Assembly (NCBI GenBank): GCA_009469665.1
Contig: SSTB01000026.1
Coordinates: forward strand, 1 to 7,025
Origin: Azonexaceae bacterium
GTDB taxonomy: Bacteria; Pseudomonadota; Gammaproteobacteria; Burkholderiales; Rhodocyclaceae
Length of the DNA stretch: 7,025 nt
Direction: 5' to 3'
The notes beneath the pieces were generated by a model. The model had not been told where the DNA came from, ran no database searches, and saw nothing but the letters and a program-made list of their open reading frames with translations. Shown piece after piece: positions 1 through 6,818 of this stretch; the first letter of the stretch is position 1, and each line of letters begins with the position of its first letter. Made by a program: the position numbers and the translations under genes.

Positions 1-684
1 CGCCACTTCCTCACCCTCGAACTGCCCCGCGACGCGGTAGCGCCAGCCCTTAAGGCCAGCCAGGACCGCTGCGTCCAGTTGGGGCCGGCGCTCTGTCAGG
101 TCGAATCCGCCTCCCTCGTCGCGCCGACCAACGGTGCCCCGCCCCACGGCGCGATGCAACTACGCATCGCGCCCGACCATTACGGCGCTTTCCGAGAGGC
201 CGCCCAGCAGGGCGCCGACCTGATCGGCGACCGTACCGAGGCGGAGGACAAGACCGAGACCGTCATCGACGTCGAAGCGCGGCTGAGCAACAAAAAGGCC
301 CTGCGCGACCGCCTGCGTCAGCTCGTCCTGGCTCCGGGGGCCAAGGTCGCCGATCTGGTAGAAATCGAGCAGCAACTGGCCAATGTACAGGCGGAACTCG
401 ATTCCCTGGCCGGCCAACGCAAGTTCCTCGCGCTGGAAACCGAAAAGACCTTCGTCGCCATCGAGTTCCAGGCCCGGCCGGAACTGGGAAGCCCGGGCTT
501 TTTCTCTCCCATCGGCCGGGCCTTCGGCAACATGGGGACGGTGTTCTCGGAAAGCCTCGCCGCCCTCATCACCTTCTTCGCCGCCATCCTGCCCTGGGCC
601 GTCGTCGCCCTCATTCCCCTATGGGGCCTGCGTCGCGCCTGGCGGCGCTGGCGCGCCAGCCGCAGTCCTTCCGGAGCCCAATGA
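1..684 (+). CDS. DUF4349 domain envelope protein, C-terminal part (5' end outside window)
   Basis: The frame is open from base 1 to the TGA at 682-684, so 227 codons are visible and the true start lies upstream. A TTG at 79 is probably not the start, because coding-like sequence continues to its left. The order of parts fits the DUF4349 family: a segment with the family-like DVEARLSN motif (visible residues about 90-97), a helical, heptad-like stretch rich in L, E, Q and R (about 89-143), then a hydrophobic helix (about 186-210) and a basic Arg/Trp-rich tail (RRAWRRWRASR). In this family the missing N-terminus usually carries a signal peptide, often of lipoprotein type, so an inner-membrane protein with a periplasmic coiled coil is inferred. 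Function is unknown. The stop codon overlaps the pyk start, so the two genes are probably co-transcribed and translationally coupled. The family call rests on motif recall only. Confidence 0.8.
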   Translation, partial: RHFLTLELPRDAVAPALKASQDRCVQLGPALCQVESASLVAPTNGAPPHGAMQLRIAPDHYGAFREAAQQGADLIGDRTEAEDKTETVIDVEARLSNKKALRDRLRQLVLAPGAKVADLVEIEQQLANVQAELDSLAGQRKFLALETEKTFVAIEFQARPELGSPGFFSPIGRAFGNMGTVFSESLAALITFFAAILPWAVVALIPLWGLRRAWRRWRASRSPSGAQ

Positions 685-2126
685 TCGTGCAGCGTTCCAC
701 CAAGATAGTCGCCACCCTGGGCCCCGCCTCCAGCGACGAGGCCGTCCTGCGCCGCATGGTCCTGGCCGGGGTCGATATCGTCCGCCTCAACTTTTCCCAC
801 GGCACCGCCGAGGACCACGCCACCCGGGTCGGGCTGCTGCGCACCATCACCAAGGATACCGGCCGCACCGTCGGCATCATGGCCGACCTGCAAGGCCCCA
901 AGATTCGCGTCGGCAAGTTCGAGCATGGCAAGGTGGACCTGGCCCCCGGCGCTTCCTTCATCCTCGACGTCACCTGCAAGCTGGGCAATCAGGAGCGGGT
1001 CGGCCTGGACTACCCGGAACTGATCGACGACGTGGAGCCCGGCGTCGTCCTGCTGCTGGACGACGGTCGCATCGTGCTCGACATCGTCGCGGTCCACAGC
1101 CAGGAGATCGTCACCACCGTGCGCGTCGGCGGCGTGCTCTCCAACAACAAGGGTATCAATCGCCAGGGCGGCGGCCTCACGGCGCCGGCCCTCACTTCCA
1201 AGGACCGCCAGGACATCCGCACCGCGGCCGAGTTGGGCGTGGATTTCGTCGCCGTCTCCTTCCCCAAGAACGGGGACGACATGCGCCAGGCGCGCAAGCT
1301 TCTGACCCGCGCCGGCTCCAACGCGCTGCTCGTCGCCAAGATCGAGCGCGCCGAGGCCCTCGGCGCCCTGCCCGAGATCTGCGAGGCCTCCGACGCCCTC
1401 ATGGTGGCCCGCGGCGACCTGGCCGTGGAAGTGGGCGACGCGGCCGTCCCCGCCCTGCAGAAGAAAATCATCCGCACGGCCCGGGAACACAACAAGCTGG
1501 CCATCACCGCCACCCAGATGATGGAGTCCATGATCACCAGCCCGGTACCCACCCGGGCCGAAGTCTCCGACGTGGCCAACGCCGTGCTGGACGGCACCGA
1601 CGCCGTGATGCTTTCCGCCGAAACCGCCTCGGGCAAGTACCCGGTGGAAACCATCGAATCCATGGCCCGCATCTGCCTGGAAGCCGAAAAATCCGCCGAA
1701 GTCACCCTGGACAACGACTTCCTCGACCGCATCTTCACCCGCATCGACCAGTCCATCGCCATGGCCGCCATCTGGACGGCCCACCACCTGAAGGTCAAGG
1801 CCATCGCCGCCCTCACCCAGTCCGGCTCCACGGCGCTGTGGATGAGCCGCCTGAACTCTGGCGTGCCCATCTACGCCCTCACCCCGGAAGTTAGCTCGCG
1901 CTACAAGATGAGCCTCTACCGCGACGTTTTCCCCCTGCTCATGAAGCAGAAACATATCGACCGCGACCGCCTGCTCTGGGAAGCCGAGCAACTGCTCATC
2001 GACCAGGGCGTGGTCCAGGCGGGCGACCTCATCGTGCTGACCATCGGCGAGCCCATAGGCTCTTCCGGTGGCACCAACACCATGAAGATCGTCCGCGTCG
2101 GCGAACACCCGCAACCCAAACCCTGA
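681..2126 (+). CDS. pyk: Pyruvate kinase, predicted K+-independent type
   Basis: This cytoplasmic enzyme makes pyruvate and ATP from phosphoenolpyruvate and ADP, the last step of glycolysis. The product is 481 aa, normal for bacterial Pyk. The ATG at 681 is chosen because the conserved [12 protein letters not shown] block starts at residue 7. A farther ATG at 621 would add 20 residues lying inside the upstream gene. Visible active-site residues are R35, N37 and S39; D69 and R76 in DLQGPKIR; catalytic K220 in [12 protein letters not shown]; metal ligands E222 and D246 (ARGDLAVE); and T278 in TATQMMESM. Spacings K220-T278 (58) and E222-D246 (24) match the muscle enzyme. The C-terminal regulatory domain (about 355-480) is complete. 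L70, Q71, K74 and V77 match the signature of K+-independent pyruvate kinases. A weak GGAG sits at 673-676, four bases before the start. The upstream stop overlaps this start, and fba follows after 25 bases. Confidence 0.97.
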   Translation: MIVQRSTKIVATLGPASSDEAVLRRMVLAGVDIVRLNFSHGTAEDHATRVGLLRTITKDTGRTVGIMADLQGPKIRVGKFEHGKVDLAPGASFILDVTCKLGNQERVGLDYPELIDDVEPGVVLLLDDGRIVLDIVAVHSQEIVTTVRVGGVLSNNKGINRQGGGLTAPALTSKDRQDIRTAAELGVDFVAVSFPKNGDDMRQARKLLTRAGSNALLVAKIERAEALGALPEICEASDALMVARGDLAVEVGDAAVPALQKKIIRTAREHNKLAITATQMMESMITSPVPTRAEVSDVANAVLDGTDAVMLSAETASGKYPVETIESMARICLEAEKSAEVTLDNDFLDRIFTRIDQSIAMAAIWTAHHLKVKAIAALTQSGSTALWMSRLNSGVPIYALTPEVSSRYKMSLYRDVFPLLMKQKHIDRDRLLWEAEQLLIDQGVVQAGDLIVLTIGEPIGSSGGTNTMKIVRVGEHPQPKP

Positions 2127-2151
2127 TCCACCCGATTTCCAGGAGACCACC

Positions 2152-3216
2152 ATGCCCCTCGTGTCCATGCGCCAACTGCTCGACCACGCCGCCGAAAACG
2201 GCTATGGCCTGCCCGCCTTCAACGTGAACAACATGGAGCAGGTCTGGGCCATCTGCGAAGCCGCCCACCAGCTCGACGCCCCGGTCATCATGCAAGCCTC
2301 CGCCGGGGCCCGTAAATACGCCGGCGAGCCCTTCCTGCGCCACCAGATCCTGGCTGCCCTGGAAGCCTATCCCCACCTGCCCATCGTCATGCACCAGGAC
2401 CACGGCCAAAGCCCGGCGGTGTGCATGAGCGCCATCAAGTCCGGCTTCACCTCGGTGATGATGGACGGCTCCCTGCAAGCCGACGGCAAGACCGTCGCCT
2501 CCTACGAATACAACGTCGAAGTCTCCCGCGAGGTGGTCAAGTTCGCCCACTCCATCGGCGTTTCCGTCGAAGCCGAACTGGGCGTCCTGGGCTCCCTGGA
2601 GACCATGAAGGGCGACAAGGAAGACGGTCACGGCGCCGAAGGCACCATGACCCGGGAGCAACTGCTGACCGACGTCGAGCAGGCCGCCGACTTCGTCAAG
2701 CAGACCCAGTGCGACGCCCTGGCCATTGCCATCGGCACCAGCCACGGCGCCTACAAGTTCACCAAGAAGCCCACAGGCGACATCCTGGCCATCGACCGCA
2801 TCGCCGAAATCCACGCCCGCATCCCCAACACCCACTTGGTGATGCACGGTTCCTCCAGCGTGCCGCAGGAACTGCTTGCCGAAATCCGCCAATTCGGCGG
2901 CGACATGAAGGAAACCTATGGCGTGCCCGTGGAAGAAATCGTCCGCGGCATCCAGCACGGCGTGCGCAAGGTCAATATCGACACCGACATCCGCCTGGCC
3001 ATGACTGGCGCCATCCGCCGCTATTTCGCCGAGAACCCCTCTAAGTTCGACCCCCGCGACTACCTCAAGCCCGCCCGGGAAGCCGCCAAGAAGATTTGCC
3101 TGGCCCGCTACGAAGCCTTCGGCTGCGCCGGCCGCGCCAGCCAGATCAAGGTCGTCCCCCTGGAAAAGATGGCCGAGCGCTACGCCAAGGGCGAGCTGAA
3201 CCAGATCGTCAAGTAA
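2152..3216 (+). CDS. fba: Class II fructose-1,6-bisphosphate aldolase (Calvin-cycle subtype)
   Basis: This zinc enzyme reversibly cleaves fructose-1,6-bisphosphate into dihydroxyacetone phosphate and glyceraldehyde-3-phosphate. It serves glycolysis, gluconeogenesis and, where present, the Calvin cycle. The 354-aa length and the C-terminal block ending [17 protein letters not shown] fit the CbbA-like subtype. Visible key residues are catalytic D83 and zinc ligand H84 in HQDHG; the signature [12 protein letters not shown] (139-150); further zinc ligands H198 (GTSHG) and H232 (MHGSS); and the phosphate-binding NIDTD (275-279). The ATG at 2152 has a good AGGAG at 2141-2145, six bases upstream. 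It follows pyk by 25 bases with no terminator between, so the two are probably co-transcribed; a strong terminator follows. The subtype alone does not prove autotrophy, because heterotrophic betaproteobacteria also use this enzyme as their main aldolase. Confidence 0.97.
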   Translation: MPLVSMRQLLDHAAENGYGLPAFNVNNMEQVWAICEAAHQLDAPVIMQASAGARKYAGEPFLRHQILAALEAYPHLPIVMHQDHGQSPAVCMSAIKSGFTSVMMDGSLQADGKTVASYEYNVEVSREVVKFAHSIGVSVEAELGVLGSLETMKGDKEDGHGAEGTMTREQLLTDVEQAADFVKQTQCDALAIAIGTSHGAYKFTKKPTGDILAIDRIAEIHARIPNTHLVMHGSSSVPQELLAEIRQFGGDMKETYGVPVEEIVRGIQHGVRKVNIDTDIRLAMTGAIRRYFAENPSKFDPRDYLKPAREAAKKICLARYEAFGCAGRASQIKVVPLEKMAERYAKGELNQIVK

Positions 3217-3232
3217 GCCCGCACCGCCCCGC

Positions 3233-3261
3233 AAGGCCGCCCTTGGGCGGCCTTTTCTTTT
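3233..3261 (+). terminator. Intrinsic terminator after fba
   Basis: A perfect 9-bp stem, AAGGCCGCC (3233-3241) with GGCGGCCTT (3246-3254), closes a CTTG loop and runs into the T-rich tract TTTTCTTTT (3253-3261). It begins 16 bases after the fba stop codon and probably ends the DUF4349-pyk-fba transcript. Confidence 0.92.
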
Positions 3262-3298
3262 GCCCTCTCGCGCCCACGAAGCCGAGCACAAGCCCCCG

Positions 3299-3304
3299 TA
3301 TAAT
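3299..3304 (+). promoter_or_regulatory. Consensus -10 box upstream of the DUF3422 gene
   Basis: A perfect TATAAT lies after the fba terminator and 28 bases before the ATG at 3333. The -35 position at 17-base spacing reads ACGAAG, a poor match, so the promoter is inferred mainly from the -10 box and its place between a terminator and a gene. Transcription would start near 3311 and give a leader of only about 20 bases. Confidence 0.6.
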
Positions 3305-3332
3305 CAATCCGCCGCCATACCCCCGGGACACC

Positions 3333-4622
3333 ATGACCCTCACCCAGCACCCCCTGCGCCAGCGCCTCAACGACGAGGTCCACGCCCGCCCGCCGGTTCC
3401 GGTGGAAGCCCCCGTGCTGGTCAGCTTCCTCGCCATCCTGCACGACGAAGCCCGACCCACCGGGGACCGCGCCCACCTGGGCGCCCTCTACGAACGCCTG
3501 GGCAAGCCTCTGGAGCCCAGCGCCGACGCCGCCCACCTCATCATCGACGCCGGCACCTTCCTGCTCAAATGGGAGCGCCACGGCGAATTCTCCACCTACA
3601 CCTTCTTCAAGACCCCGCAGCAGGCGCCCGGCAGCGGCGAGACCGCCCTCGCGGCGGTGCCGTCGGACTGGGTCCAGGCCATCCCCGGGCAATTGCTCGC
3701 CGCCACCCATCTCGAAGTCCTGGACGCCGCCACCAGCAATCCCCAGGCCCTGCTGGCCACCCTGACCGCTCCCGGCGAAACCGTGGTGGCCTCGAAGATC
3801 GCCGGCAACGCCGCCTGGATGTTCACCGATTTCCGCATCCACGAAGGCTTTTCCCGCTTTACCGTGGTTAACGAAACCCTGGACCGCCTGCGCGCCGGCC
3901 GTACCGTGCAGCGCCTCCTGGAACTGGAAATCTACCGCGTCATGGCCCTGCTGGCCTTCCCCGTCGCCAAGGCCGTCGTGCGCCTGCTCAACCCGGCGGA
4001 GGAAAAACTCGCCCGGCTCATCGACCGCATGGCGTCCTCCGATTCACCGGAAGACGAGCGCGCCGTCCTCGACGACCTCACCAGCCTCGCCGCCGAAGTC
4101 GAACATTCCGTCGCCAGCACCAATTTCCGCTTCGGAGCGGCTGCCGCCTACTACCGCCTCGTGCAGCAGCGAGTCGCCGAACTGAAGGAAAGCCACATCC
4201 CCGGCATGCCCACCATCCGCGGCTTCATGGAACGCCGCCTGGCCCCGGCACTCAACACCTGTGCCGCCGTCGCCCGCCGCCAGGAAGACCTCTCCGCCCG
4301 CATCGCCCGCACCAGCCAACTCCTGCGCACCCGGGTGGACCTGGAACTGGAGCGCCAGAACCAGGAAGTCCTCGCCCAGATGAACCGGCGCGCCAAACTG
4401 CAACTGCGCCTGCAGGAGACCGTCGAAGGCCTCTCCGTCGTCGTCCTCACCTACTACGGCTCGCAACTGGTGCAATACCTCACCAAGGGCACCAAAGACC
4501 TGCACCACCTCAACCCGGACGTGGTGACAGCCCTTTCCATCCCGGTCATCGCCGGCCTGGTGGCCTGGGGAACGCACCGCATGAGGAAGAAGCTGGCAGC
4601 GGAGGAGGGTGGGGGGCATTAA
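3333..4622 (+). CDS. DUF3422 family membrane-anchored protein
   Basis: Function is unknown. The 429-aa product starts at ATG 3333, chosen because the family's N-terminal block (HPLRQRLNDEVHARPP, residues 6-21) follows at once; the frame stays open upstream into fba, but that part is not family-like. A weak GGGA (3325-3328) precedes the start. Residues about 1-200 form a globular, probably cytoplasmic domain. Residues about 220-285 and 295-361 are helical and charge-rich with coiled-coil character (RTRVDLELERQNQEVLAQ). Two hydrophobic helices follow at about 363-383 and 398-414, joined by a short polar loop, and the tail is basic then acidic (RMRKKLAAEEGGGH). A large N-domain, a long helix and a C-terminal helical hairpin suggest a membrane-anchored oligomer. 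The gene has its own -10 box and no T-tract terminator after it, so it looks monocistronic. The family call is from motif memory. Confidence 0.85.
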   Translation: MTLTQHPLRQRLNDEVHARPPVPVEAPVLVSFLAILHDEARPTGDRAHLGALYERLGKPLEPSADAAHLIIDAGTFLLKWERHGEFSTYTFFKTPQQAPGSGETALAAVPSDWVQAIPGQLLAATHLEVLDAATSNPQALLATLTAPGETVVASKIAGNAAWMFTDFRIHEGFSRFTVVNETLDRLRAGRTVQRLLELEIYRVMALLAFPVAKAVVRLLNPAEEKLARLIDRMASSDSPEDERAVLDDLTSLAAEVEHSVASTNFRFGAAAAYYRLVQQRVAELKESHIPGMPTIRGFMERRLAPALNTCAAVARRQEDLSARIARTSQLLRTRVDLELERQNQEVLAQMNRRAKLQLRLQETVEGLSVVVLTYYGSQLVQYLTKGTKDLHHLNPDVVTALSIPVIAGLVAWGTHRMRKKLAAEEGGGH

Positions 4623-4776
4623 GTTGGGGTTGCGGAAACAACCAGCGTAAGTCTGTGAGGTGCGACGGTGGACAGCGGCTCAGATCGGTCAGGAGCGGCC
4701 CGCCAACCACCCGCGGCCACGGTCACTTGAGCGGCAACTCCGCGCTCAGCGTTGCAAAATGACACTGTTCGGAATA

Positions 4777-4808
4777 TCGGCCTTATGTGGACCTCAACAT
4801 AAGGCCGA
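4777..4808. repeat. Perfect 12-bp inverted repeat with 8-base spacer
   Basis: TCGGCCTTATGT (4777-4788) is the exact reverse complement of ACATAAGGCCGA (4797-4808); the spacer is GGACCTCA. No T tract follows on the + strand, so it is not a standard terminator for the DUF3422 gene. The arm-spacer-arm layout resembles core sites of tyrosine recombinases (loxP is 13-8-13), but no recombinase gene is in view. It may instead be an extragenic repeat, a mobile-element scar, an operator or an mRNA 3' hairpin. Confidence 0.8.
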
Positions 4809-4965
4809 AGTGCAGTAGTTCAGAAATCGCTACGCGCGACTGCTCGCCTAAGGAAGCTGCCAGAGGGTCCGGCGAAATCGAACTCGAGTCCCACGCCCTG
4901 ATCGCCAAGGTCGGCAGGCCACCGCAGCCCGACAGCCTATCGGTCACGGCAAACCGAACCCCCTT

Positions 4966-4971
4966 TATAAT
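4966..4971 (+). promoter_or_regulatory. Consensus -10 box upstream of purC
   Basis: A perfect TATAAT sits 27 bases before the GTG start of purC. A -35 element is not clear; the best positions at 16-18 base spacing fall in GGTCACGG (4942-4949), a weak match. The expected start site near 4978 gives a leader of about 20 bases. I did not recognise a purine repressor operator or a riboswitch. Confidence 0.6.
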
Positions 4972-4998
4972 CCGCCCTTTGCCCGCCGGAACTCCGCC

Positions 4999-5931
4999 GT
5001 GACCGCCCCTCTCTTCAATTCCACCCTCACCAGCCTGCCGCTCCTTTCCCGGGGCAAGGTGCGCGATATCTACGCCGTCGATGCCGACCGCCTGCTCATC
5101 GTCACCACCGACCGCCTTTCCGCCTTCGACGTCATCCTGCCCGACCCCATCCCCAAGAAGGGGGCGGTGCTGACGGCGGTGGCGGATTTCTGGTTTGCCA
5201 AGCTGGGCCACATCGTCCCCAACCAACTGACGGGAATCGATCCGGAATGCGTCGTCGCCGCAGCCGAGCGTGAGCAGGTGCGGGGCCGGGCGGTGGTGGT
5301 CAAGCGCCTGAAGCCCCTGCCCATCGAGGCGGTGGTGCGGGGCTACGTCATCGGGTCCGGCTGGAAGGATTACCAGGCCAGCGGCGCCATTTGCGGCATT
5401 GCCCTGCCGCCTGGCCTGCCCATGGCCGCCCGGCTGCCCAGCCCCATCTTCACACCCGCCACCAAGGCCGACGTGGGCGATCACGACGAGAACATTTCTT
5501 TTGCCCAGGCCCAGGCAAACTGTGCCGCCGCCCTGGCAGGGCCCCTGGCGGGAACCGGCAGGAATGGCTCCGAGCTGTGCGCCCAGGCCCGCTCAGCCGC
5601 CCTGGCCCTCTATGAAGAGGCGGCCAGCTATGCCCGCGGCCGCGGCATTCTCATCGCCGACACCAAGTTCGAATTCGGCATCGACGCCGCCGGCACCCTG
5701 CACCTGATCGACGAGGCCCTCACTCCGGATTCGTCCCGCTTCTGGCCCGCCGACCAGTATCGAGAGGGCAGCAACCCGCCTTCCTACGACAAGCAGTTCG
5801 TGCGCGATTACCTGGAAACTCTGGACTGGGGCAAGCAGGCTCCCGGGCCGCGCCTGCCGGCCGAGGTGATTTCCCGTACGGCGGCGAAGTATCTAGAAGC
5901 CTGCGAACGGCTCACGGGAAGAACGCTTTAG
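4999..5931 (+). CDS. purC: Phosphoribosylaminoimidazole-succinocarboxamide (SAICAR) synthase
   Basis: This enzyme joins CAIR and L-aspartate using ATP to give SAICAR, a middle step of de novo purine synthesis in the cytoplasm. The 310-aa product belongs to the long, yeast Ade1-like form, longer than the roughly 237-aa E. coli enzyme. Motifs seen are SRGKVRDIY (17-25, nucleotide-binding region), TTDRLSAFD (36-44), signature 1 [15 protein letters not shown] (107-121), signature 2 [10 protein letters not shown] (218-227) and [13 protein letters not shown] (238-250). The GTG start at 4999 is chosen because conserved sequence begins within 20 residues and it sits just after the TATAAT box; the ribosome binding site (GGA, 4988-4990) is weak. 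Between NISF (165-168) and LYEEAA (204-209) there is an Ala/Gly-rich segment about 14 residues longer than I expect, including LAGP-LAGT (179-186). All catalytic motifs are intact, so the enzyme is probably functional. Confidence 0.96.
   Translation: MTAPLFNSTLTSLPLLSRGKVRDIYAVDADRLLIVTTDRLSAFDVILPDPIPKKGAVLTAVADFWFAKLGHIVPNQLTGIDPECVVAAAEREQVRGRAVVVKRLKPLPIEAVVRGYVIGSGWKDYQASGAICGIALPPGLPMAARLPSPIFTPATKADVGDHDENISFAQAQANCAAALAGPLAGTGRNGSELCAQARSAALALYEEAASYARGRGILIADTKFEFGIDAAGTLHLIDEALTPDSSRFWPADQYREGSNPPSYDKQFVRDYLETLDWGKQAPGPRLPAEVISRTAAKYLEACERLTGRTL
5533..5556 (+). repeat. Imperfect 12-bp tandem repeat inside purC
   Basis: CTGGCAGGGCCC (5533-5544) is followed directly by CTGGCGGGAACC (5545-5556), identical at 9 of 12 positions. 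The repeat is in frame and encodes LAGP then LAGT. It lies in the extra segment of PurC and could be a trace of replication slippage, although in GC-rich Ala/Gly-coding DNA such a match could arise by chance. Confidence 0.4.
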
Positions 5932-5943
5932 TATCCACGGCGA

Positions 5944-5964
5944 ACCGGGCACGTGTCGCCCGGT
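5944..5964 (+). other. Hairpin between purC and the DUF2189 gene, without T tract
   Basis: A perfect 7-bp stem, ACCGGGC (5944-5950) with GCCCGGT (5958-5964), surrounds a 7-base loop. The bases after it (CCAAAGG) are not T-rich, so it is not a classical intrinsic terminator. It may protect the purC mRNA end or slow transcription before the next gene. Confidence 0.5.
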
Positions 5965-5993
5965 CCAAAGGCCATCTTCGGGAGGAAAACAGC

Positions 5994-6761
5994 ATGAAGC
6001 ACGGCGTCCTTGAATCGCACCTCGGCCAGCCCGCCGTCCGTCGCGTCGGGCGCGACCGGCCTGCCGCCTGGCTCTACAAGGGCTGGCAGGACATCAAGGC
6101 CAATCCCCTGCCCAGTCTCGCCTACGGCCTGCTCTTCGGTCTTTGCGGCGATGCGCTACTCCTGGCCAGCGTCACCCATCCCCACCTGTTTACAGTGGCC
6201 ATTTCCGGCTTCGTCATCGTGGCCCCCGTGCTGTCCGCCGGGCTTTACGAACTTTCCCGCCAGCGGGAGGGGGGCGGCAAACCCGGTTTCATCGATTCCC
6301 TGCCCCGGCTCAAGGAAAAGGCCGAACCCCTGGCGGCCTTCGGTCTCGGCGTGGGCCTGCTGGCCTTCTTCTGGGAACGGATTTCGGCGGTCATGTTCGG
6401 CGTCCTGGGAGGGACTTCCGGCATCGAGACCACCCACTTCATCACCCAGATCGTCCTCTCCGGCAACCACCGCGGCTTCGTCGCCGCCTGGTTCATCATC
6501 GGCGCCATCCTCGCCCTACTGGCCTTTGCGGTCAGCGTCGTTTCCGTTCCCCTCATGCTCGACCGCGAGGTGGGCCCCCTGACGGCCGTATCCACCAGTC
6601 TGCGGGCCTTCTCCCTCAATCTCGAAACCTTGGTCCTGTGGGCAGCTCTCATCGTCGCCCTGACCCTGCTCGGCTTCGTCACCCTGCTGTTCGGACTCAT
6701 CCTCTTCATGCCCCTCCTGGGTCACGCCTCCTGGCACGCCTATCACGACATGGTGGTCTGA
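5994..6761 (+). CDS. DUF2189 family multi-pass inner-membrane protein
   Basis: Function is unknown. The 255-aa product starts at ATG 5994, eight bases after a strong GGGAGG (5979-5984). After a polar N-terminus, five hydrophobic stretches are visible at about 40-59, 66-86, 111-138, 161-183 and 209-241; the last is long enough for one bent or two helices. Features that fit DUF2189 are GWQDIKANPLPSLAYGL (30-46), SVPLMLDREVGPLTA (184-198) followed by TSLRAFSLN, and the C-terminal PLLGHASWHAYHDMV (240-254). The amphipathic loop with DREVG between helices is the most conserved-looking part. It follows purC by 62 bases with only a T-less hairpin between, so read-through from purC is possible; an intrinsic terminator follows. 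No link to purine synthesis is evident. Confidence 0.87.
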   Translation: MKHGVLESHLGQPAVRRVGRDRPAAWLYKGWQDIKANPLPSLAYGLLFGLCGDALLLASVTHPHLFTVAISGFVIVAPVLSAGLYELSRQREGGGKPGFIDSLPRLKEKAEPLAAFGLGVGLLAFFWERISAVMFGVLGGTSGIETTHFITQIVLSGNHRGFVAAWFIIGAILALLAFAVSVVSVPLMLDREVGPLTAVSTSLRAFSLNLETLVLWAALIVALTLLGFVTLLFGLILFMPLLGHASWHAYHDMVV

Positions 6762-6781
6762 CCCCTCCGCTACCGCTCTCC

Positions 6782-6807
6782 GGGCGGCGTCAGCCGCCCT
6801 TTGTTTT
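6782..6807 (+). terminator. Intrinsic terminator after the DUF2189 gene
   Basis: A perfect 7-bp stem, GGGCGGC (6782-6788) with GCCGCCC (6793-6799), closes a GTCA loop and is followed by TTTGTTTT (6800-6807). It starts 20 bases after the stop codon and ends only 11 bases before the prlC ATG, which leaves little room for a separate prlC promoter. Confidence 0.88.
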
Positions 6808-6818
6808 CCACCCCCGCC

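Larger units (their letters stand above)
4623..4998. other. Intergenic region of 376 bases, mixed origin
   Basis: No credible gene lies here. The first part (4623-4776) contains short weak inverted repeats, GGTTG/CAACC (4628-4643) and TGAGCG/CGCTCA (4728-4748), and three scattered AGCGGC words (4674, 4694, 4730). The middle holds a perfect 12-bp inverted repeat at 4777-4808. The last part carries the TATAAT box of purC. Bases 4741-4860 are 53% GC by hand count, visibly lower than the flanking genes. This suggests either AT-richer regulatory DNA or the remains of an insertion. Confidence 0.6.

Noticed and set aside
621..680. An upstream ATG for pyk giving a 501-residue product
   Set aside because: The extra 20 residues lie wholly inside the DUF4349 gene, and the conserved Pyk start (TKIVATLGP) fits the ATG at 681.
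383..1894. A 503-codon plus-strand frame overlapping the DUF4349 gene and pyk
   Set aside because: The translation is Arg/Pro/His-rich and low-complexity, and it overlaps two genes with conserved motifs in other frames.
318..2168. A 616-codon open frame on the minus strand opposite pyk
   Set aside because: It is the antisense shadow of a clearly conserved pyruvate kinase in GC-rich DNA. Its translation is low-complexity (rich in G, H, D, A) with no recognisable domain.
2029..3291. A 420-codon open frame on the minus strand opposite fba
   Set aside because: It is antisense to the conserved aldolase, with Gly/Val/His-rich low-complexity translation typical of GC-rich shadow frames. It also starts beyond the fba terminator without a ribosome binding site.
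4628..4643. GGTTG/CAACC hairpin after the DUF3422 gene as a terminator
   Set aside because: The stem is only 5 bp and no T tract follows; such matches are expected by chance.
4777..4808. The inverted repeat as a chromosomal dif (XerCD) site
   Set aside because: The arms point the wrong way (TTATGT inward rather than CATAA-N6-TTATG), the spacer is 8 instead of 6 bases, and a true dif is not perfectly palindromic in its arms.
4787..5002. A 71-codon plus-strand frame in the gap before purC
   Set aside because: It starts at a GTG inside the inverted repeat, has no ribosome binding site, runs through the purC promoter and shows no family resemblance.
4783..5484. A 233-codon minus-strand frame covering the gap and the start of purC
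   Set aside because: Most of it is antisense to the conserved PurC N-terminal half, and I recognise no domain. The part in the gap (ending HFGLMLRST) is too short to call a gene remnant.
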